Assembly: GCA_023053685.1 (NCBI GenBank)
Contig: JALIGW010000016.1
Coordinates: 7,966,501-8,030,500 of the forward strand
DNA from: Diadophis punctatus similis
Lineage: Eukaryota > Chordata > Lepidosauria > Squamata > Dipsadidae
Direction of reading: 5' to 3'
Length of the DNA stretch: 64,000 bases
The translations under genes were made by a program, and so were the position numbers. The notes under the pieces are model-generated. The model was not told where the DNA came from. It searched no databases and saw only the letters and a program-made list of their open reading frames with translations. Below are positions 58,197 through 64,000 of the stretch, in pieces. The number at the start of each line of letters is the position of its first letter. The stretch's first letter is position 1.

Positions 58197-59460
58197 TAAT
58201 CCCCCCCTTTGATGCTAAAGGGCAAATAAAACACGCCTGCACCACCAAAAAGAAGGAAGTTTGGACCAACAGAATCAGGGATCAAAGGAGCAGAAGAGTC
58301 AATTCGGGGGGGGGGAGGAATAGAAGCATAGTAAAAACCAGTGCCCAAAAATCACATTGTACTGGGCAGGCACCCTGAGGAAAAAGAAAGCAAAATCCAT
58401 AATATATCAATCAAAGTAACAAACACCAAAAATTGTCAATTATGTCAAGACAGATAACCAGGAAGGAGTAAATTTCTTTTTTTAAAAAATGAAGGAAAAA
58501 AATAGACACCCACACATAAGGTAAAGGTAAAGGTTCCCCTTGCACATATGTGCTAGTCGTTCCCGACTCTAGGGGGGGGTGCTCATGGTCCATTTCAAAG
58601 CTGAAGAGCCAGCATTGTCCAAAGACATCTCCATGGCCATGTGGCTGGCATGACTAAATGCCAAAGGCGCATGGAACGCTGTTACCTTCCCACCAAAGTG
58701 GTCCCTATTTTTCCACTTGCATTTTTACATGCTTTCAAACTGTTAGGTTGTCAGAAGCTGGGACAAGTAACGGGAGCTCACTCCATTATGCAGTGCTAGG
58801 GATTCGAACCACCGAACTGCCGACCTTTCTGATCGACAAGCTCACCGTCTTAGCCACTGAGCCACCGTGTCCCACACATACTGCAATATAAAACATAGCC
58901 TAAGTTAAAATACATAAAAACTAACTCTATGCATAACAATGGGCATAACAATCAAAAGTAGTGAATGCACATACAACTTTTATGTTTGCTGATAAAAAAA
59001 AATAGGGCAGTGTGAGGCCAAATAGCAATTAGAGACACGGGAGACATTAGTAGGTAGTATCTTAATGGCATTGACAATAATATGGGCATAGATTACAAGC
59101 AATGCAGAAATAAGGAGGGCAATGCCAATGAAGAGCCTCAAACCGGGCAAATATCATGTATAAAATAACACAGTATAAACAGCAGGCCCAAATATCCAAA
59201 ATGAACCATCCTGTGGAGGTATTGTGGTGTTTCAATGCAGCAGAGACATTAAAAGTCCAAAGTCAGTATGTCAGATTCCCAACAAAAATGACCATTATGT
59301 GGAGGGATGTGCGATATATGCAGGAAGTATAGATCATCCTGTATCATCCTAGAGACTAAGAAATAAGATGCATCTAGAAAAAAATGGTCCAACAAAAAGG
59401 AATGCCCTCCATAGGTGGTATACATACCCAGAAATCTGCTATCTCTAAACATACAGCAAG
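58197..59460 (-). mobile_element. Probable retroviral internal sequence, 3' part, degraded
   Basis: It lies directly upstream (minus strand) of the purine tract and LTR, where an env gene is expected. The purine tract is AAAGGGGGGG on the minus strand at 58210-58201. A hydrophobic Cys-rich reading near 59210-59040 could be an envelope membrane region. Stops occur throughout, and a SINE sits at 58518-58875. I could not place it in a retroviral genus; gag and pol are not seen. Confidence 0.35.
58518..58875 (-). mobile_element. tRNA-derived SINE, family 2, inside the retroviral sequence
   Basis: On the plus strand it starts GGTAAAGGTAAAGGTTCCCC and ends TTAGCCACTGAGCCACCGTG, matching the copy at 6549 over its whole length. 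Confidence 0.87.
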
Positions 59461-59706
59461 GTCGAGGACATTTGAAGAGAGAGAGAGAGAATAGCCTTCA
59501 AACTCAATAGGTGACCTAGTTGTAATATTGGCCATCTTGTTTAACATATTCTATTCTATGCAGTCCCTCTGTGCTATGGAGCAAGAAATCCTTTTATAGA
59601 AAGAAAATGTAAATACAAGGTCAGTTATCCCCATAAGTTACTATCCACACAATCTGCTACACCCAGTCTTGTGCAAGTATTCCCTGGAGGTTCACCAGAT
59701 GGGTTT
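59461..59706. other. Unrecognised spacer
   Basis: Short GA run at 59478-59490; otherwise nothing recognised. Confidence 0.4.
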
Positions 59707-59714
59707 CTCTAAGG

Positions 59715-60511
59715 CAGTGTTTCCCAAAGTGTGGTATGCGTACCCCCAGGGGAACGGGAAGAGTTTGGTGGGGGTACGCGTTGCAACGGAGTTTGGTGGG
59801 GATCACGTGGGAATATCCACTGCACCGTGCTTAGCTGCGCCCACAGAACAAGGAAAGAAATAGGCGCGTATCGCAGTTTTTACATGGGAACTGGGGCCAT
59901 CGTACATCGTATCGCAACTCATTATGGCGGGAACTTCTGCGCATCCTTCTCGCAGCTCGGGTTCGGATAAGATATCCGTTCAACATTAACACAACATCCA
60001 TGCCAGAAGGTTTGTCGCATGCGGAAGAAGAGCAATTGTTGGAGTTAGCTTCGGACGGATTCTTGAGAAATAAACATAAGGAGTGTACTTTAACATCATT
60101 CTGGTTACAAATGCAACATGTGTATCCGGTTTTAACAGAAAAAGTCCTGAAATACATCTTGCCTTTTCCAACTTCATATTTATGCGAAGTTGCTTTTTCT
60201 GCATTTGTAGACATTAAGTCGAAAAAAAGGAACAGACTATTGGACGTGGAACCGCATCTCAGATTAAAATTAACAACCAGGGAACCAAATTATGATGATC
60301 TGTCATCTCAACATAAACAATTTCATCCTTCTCATTGAATCAAATAAATGTTCTTTATGATATAACTTTCGTTTATTTTGCGTATGTACCAAAAAAATAA
60401 AAAATAAATACATTTTGATTTTTATTAAAGCATATGTATTTTATGAGGGGTACTCAGCATTACGAAAATTATAGAAGGGGTACACATATGTCAAAAGTTT
60501 GGGAAACACTG
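59715..60511 (+). mobile_element. hAT transposon deletion derivative (CAGTGTTTCCCAAA ends)
   Basis: Terminal inverted repeats CAGTGTTTCCCAAAGTGTGG and AAAGTTTGGGAAACACTG are flanked by the identical 8-base repeat CTCTAAGG (59707-59714 and 60512-60519). The 797-bp element keeps the last part of a transposase gene and has lost most of its 5' coding region. Polyadenylation words follow the stop (AATAAATG near 60344). Perfect flanks suggest a fairly recent insertion. Confidence 0.9.
60000..60338 (+). CDS. C-terminal fragment of a hAT transposase (dimerisation domain)
   Basis: The 112-codon frame reads a SFWLQMQHVYPVLTEKVLKY segment, then LPFPTSYLCEVAFSAFVDIK, then KKRNRLLDVEPHLRLKLT. The motif P-x(2)-Y-x-C-E-x-x-F-S is the hallmark of the C-terminal hAT dimerisation region as found in ZBED5/SCAND3/Charlie-type proteins. 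The RNase H-like catalytic residues before it are gone. The first Met is internal, so the frame probably marks a remnant rather than a made protein, yet no stop interrupts it. Domesticated genes of this family exist, but here the intact inverted repeats argue for a transposon. Confidence 0.75.
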   Translation: MPEGLSHAEEEQLLELASDGFLRNKHKECTLTSFWLQMQHVYPVLTEKVLKYILPFPTSYLCEVAFSAFVDIKSKKRNRLLDVEPHLRLKLTTREPNYDDLSSQHKQFHPSH

Positions 60512-60574
60512 CTCTAAGGTATAGATAGCCTATAAATACATTTCAATACATGAACATGAACAAGAAATACACAT

Positions 60575-61085
60575 AAGGACTTCTGGTTTGCATCACGGCA
60601 ATATGGATGTGGGTTAGCGGGGCTCTGCAAAACCCAGCTGATTCCTGCCTGTCAGGAGGTCCTACTGGGCCAAAGTCACCCTGGAGGGGTGACAAAGATA
60701 GGAGGGCTCCTCTGTGGATCGTGAGGGAATGGCACTCTCTTCTCTAGAGGAACCCAAAGGAACCCTTCTGACCAGCAGCAGGGAAACCAGCCATTATGGC
60801 TAGACTGAAGCTGTGACAACTAGGACGAGAAGAAGTATGAACTGATGATTTGAGAGCAGTGTACTAGATACGGGTGAGAACTTTCTAACTTCTACATGGA
60901 GACTATTCTCCCCCACACAATTTTTGAAAATCGGGACTCCATAGAAGAGGGACGAAGGGGTTGTTTCCACCACCATCCCCAAAGCGGCAAGTTAAAGTTG
61001 GAGCTAAAGGACAGATCCAAAAAAGAGTCAATTTTAATGGGAAGATATTAAAATTAAAATAACAGCAGAAAACTGGACTGGGGCG
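60575..61085 (+). mobile_element. Possible LINE 5' UTR fragment
   Basis: GACTTCTGGTTTGCATCACG, GGGGCTCTGCAAAACCCAGC and later GTGACAACTAGGACGAG resemble a squamate L1 5' leader, but I cannot confirm this. No coding frame is present. Confidence 0.3.
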
Positions 61086-61139
61086 GGAGGTAGGGTGATT
61101 TTATTACATTAATTTATTTGATTTTTTATTAGTTTTAGT

Positions 61140-61290
61140 GTTTTAAAATGTGGTTTTTATATTCTGTAAGCCACCTTGAGCCGCCATGGGCAAATAGGCA
61201 GTTAGTTAATTAATTAATTAATTAATTAATTAATTAATTAATTAATTAATTAATTAATTAATTAATTAATTAATTAATTAATTAATTAAT
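61140..61290 (+). repeat. LINE-tail-like terminus with (TTAA)n array
   Basis: TAAGCCACCTTGAGCCGCCA resembles the CR1/L2-clade termini of this window and is followed by about 22 TTAA units (61203-61290). Confidence 0.8.
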
Positions 61291-61620
61291 ATTTGCACAA
61301 CATTGGAAAAATGAGGAAACTCCCTCAGATGAAAATATAATCAAAAAAATATTAGATTGTGCAGAAATGGTTAGGTTAACATTAAAGATAAATGACAAAG
61401 AAGACACAGAATATGTTTTTAATTTGGGATTTGTTTTATCAATGGTTAGATAATAAAGGTAGAAGTTGGAAGTTGGAAGAATACTATTATATACAAGTAA
61501 AGAATATTATTACTATTATTATTATGTATAGGTAAAAAGATCCAGGCAATACACTGTTTACTAAATACTTATATATGTTAAAGAAAAATATATAAATATA
61601 TTTTTTTAAAAAGAAAAATA
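61291..61620 (+). mobile_element. L1 LINE 3' end
   Basis: The frame reads FAQHWKNEETPSDENIIKKI and DCAEMVRLTLKINDKEDTEY, matching the L1 ORF2 end at 27640-27770 (YWKNKNTPTEEELIDKI). A short 3' UTR and A-rich tail follow. Confidence 0.75.
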
Positions 61621-63861
61621 CACATAATAAATGAAAGCATACAAAGAATTACACACATACAAACCAATTACCCAAATGTTCACCATTCCAATGTTCCATT
61701 AAGCTAATATAGCATCAGTCCTAGGATAAAGTCAATCAGTCATAGTCCAGCAATGCCAATCTTGTTGTAGCTGAAATGGTGATTATCTGTGCAGCATCTG
61801 TAGTGGTCAGCAGGAAAAGTATAACAAAGTTAATTGTTGTACAGTTTTCAGTAGTGTTTGGAGAACTCTTCCCAAAGTGGCTATAGTTTCTCTGCACAGG
61901 TTCCTATCAAAATCTACTGAATTCAAAAAGACTAGTCATTAGTTCCAGGAAGCCGGGGACTTTATTAGCACTCACCACACATCTATTAATATTTCCACTC
62001 AGGTTCCATATTGATGTTATCGAGCATTTATTGTTCTGTTTCTATAGCGGTCAGTTACATCCAACAGCAGGAAACACAGGTTCTTCCTTCCACACATGGG
62101 ATATGCAAACCTTCTCCCCTGGGGGTTCACTTGGATAGACTAGGTGAGATGCGCAACTTTCCTTGCTTGAATGACCCATGGTCACACAAGAGACAAATCA
62201 GCTGTTAAAAAAAACTTTTTTAAAAAAGTCATAAACTGACTTGGGTTGTTTCCAGCCTTGGAATCTGATAAGACACCTGGACACCAGCCTTGTGCCACAG
62301 GTGCCGGAGAAATCAAAGGCACAGTGAGTGCAAGCCACAACTCACCAGAACCCGAAGTGTCCACCTTCATTTTGCCACCATTCCACATACTCCTATGATC
62401 TTGTTGATAAAATACCGTATTTTTCGGAGTATAAGACGCACCAAAGTATAAGACGCACCTTAGTTTTGGGGGAGGAAAACAAGGAAAAAAGGCCTCTGCC
62501 TCCAATCAATTTGCCAAACAGCAAACAGCACAGATGATATACATTGTTTGCTGTGTATTTCTGTGCATGTGTGCCTGACCCATAGAAAGAGCAAAGAATT
62601 GGAGAAATGTACATTATGGCATTTTACCTTTTTCTGGGCATCAAACATACATATTTGTAGACAAATATGTCTACAGCATATTATTTACTCATCAATTAAA
62701 GCTATGTGACCACTTTGATGGTACTCTGGTGTAAATTTTAAATTAGTATCTTGTTTTACTAACATGGTCCCAATTCTCCAGAAACATTCCCCATACCTAA
62801 TGATAATGTTACTAGTGAACAACTTCAGATACTGTATGTATGGATTACAACTGCTTTTGATTTTTTAAAATACAAAACTCAAGTATTACCCTTAATCTCA
62901 AAAAAATGTGGAACAGTCTCCCTTCTTATGTTACTTCATTATACCAGCACTTGCCATTATATGTTTTCTTTTCACATATCGCCTTTTATTTTTCTTTATT
63001 TTTTTGAATATGAAGTATCATATCACTAAGCTTACACAATATAGTAGAAACTATTCTATTAAAAAAACAAATTGTACAGTTATATAGATACTGACCTATA
63101 TTTAGTAATGCTAAATAAACCTTTATTTTTCTTTAGTTTCCTATAACATCTGTTTAATAACTTTACTTACCAGACAAATAAACTGAGATTCATTACTTGT
63201 CATGAAATTTAACAAAATGACATATGTTGCACAAACACCTTTTATTCTACCAATAATATGACTAGCACTGAACTTATTACATTCACAGATGTTATGATAT
63301 TGTGAATTTATTTATTCATCATATTTATATAGAATACTAATCTAACATTAATAAATGTTATCACCTCATATTCAATAAATCTGTTCCAGCCCAAGAGCAA
63401 GGATTTAAAAAAATCATTACTAGCCTTGTTATTTGACTTGGTAATTTTTGTATTTTAACGCAGCACACAGTTGCTTACAAAATTATTTACATCCCATTTA
63501 ACTTCAAACCAATAAAAACACTGGTGTATTGGTTGTATGTATAAATAGGAAAACAGAGCCATCAAGCTATTCCCTTTTGGGGTAAACAATGCCTTGCAAA
63601 GCCTAAACAAGGAATAACAAATAGTAAGCCAAATGAATTAAAGCAAGGCATAAGAAAGAGAAAAGGAATTATAGTTAATTCTAGCTTACATCAACATTAT
63701 CCTTTATGGTCTCATGCTTTTCTATCTATAAACCATTTCATGCGTTGTCTTTTGTTCCTTAAACTTCTCACCTCTCTTTTTAAAAATCTCACCAGTTTCA
63801 GCTAGTTAAGACTTTCTCATCTTGACTCATTTTTCCTCTATTCCTCTGTATATAGGCATGC

Positions 63862-63862
<1 letters not shown>
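61621..63862. other. Unrecognised AT-rich sequence
   Basis: No coding frame. At 62412-62465 the words CCGTATTTTTCGGAGTATAA and TATAAGACGCACC (twice) belong to a widespread vertebrate DNA-transposon repeat. Otherwise no repeat is recognised. Confidence 0.45.

Positions 63863-63914
<52 letters not shown>
63863..63914 (+). repeat. (AC)n microsatellite
   Basis: About 25 AC units near the window end. Confidence 0.95.
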
Positions 63915-63918
<4 letters not shown>

Positions 63919-64000
63919 ATTACACGGGGCTCTGGGATCCAGGACTTTGTCTCTGAATGGGGTGGCAATGCCCCAGAAAGACCCAGTCCAAAACTTCGGG

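Overview
This window looks like nuclear DNA from a squamate reptile, most likely an advanced snake. The evidence is the repeat content: CR1/L2-clade LINEs, one ending in an (ATTCT)n microsatellite, a BovB (RTE) tail, two families of tRNA-derived squamate SINEs, squamate-type L1, a DIRS-like tyrosine-recombinase retrotransposon, and many short hAT and Tc1/mariner-like elements. No bacterial, phage, CRISPR or operon-like structure is present. The species cannot be fixed from sequence alone.

One host protein gene is supported: a minus-strand orthologue of C11orf87 (NEURIM1, a small neuronal single-pass membrane protein). Its whole coding sequence lies in one exon (22520-22981). A strong acceptor lies upstream at 23143/23144, and a strong donor (23784) in a CpG island marks a probable non-coding first exon. 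The island carries a perfect CRE (23933-23940). The 3' UTR probably runs down to about 21.5 kb or further.

Layout. 1-1450: broken CR1/L2-clade LINE with an (ATTCT)n tail. 2.4-4.4 kb: CR1 tail, foldback SINE cluster, CR1/L3 fragment, Sauria-type SINE. 5.5-10.9 kb: a second CR1/L3 fragment, two copies of a second SINE family, hAT MITEs. 11-20 kb: AT-rich and repeat-poor. 20-24.2 kb: C11orf87. 24.2-25.9 kb: Tigger-like MITE interrupted by a SINE, then a CR1 reverse-transcriptase fragment. 25.9-28.1 kb: 3' half of an L1. 28.1-33.0 kb: 5' half of an L1, with ORF1 and the start of ORF2. 33.4-35.9 kb: DIRS-like RT, RNase H and tyrosine recombinase. 37-49 kb: SINEs, BovB, MITEs nested inside MITEs, minisatellites, a GC-rich inverted-repeat element. 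50-58 kb: further nested MITEs and LINE tails. 57.3-59.5 kb: a minus-strand retroviral LTR with adjoining internal sequence, invaded by a LINE tail and a SINE. 59.7-60.5 kb: hAT deletion derivative with an open C-terminal transposase frame and perfect 8-bp target-site duplications. 61-64 kb: L1 tail, then mostly unrecognised AT-rich sequence.

I found no credible new multi-gene system. The most unusual structures are the foldback SINE cluster, the two L1 halves that break at nearly the same point of ORF2, the DIRS element with an apparently replaced catalytic tyrosine, the MITE-in-MITE nests, the NRF1-like palindromes carried by MITEs, and a palindrome spanning the polyadenylation signal of the retroviral LTR. 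All family assignments are by eye from sequence and recalled consensus features; no database search was run.
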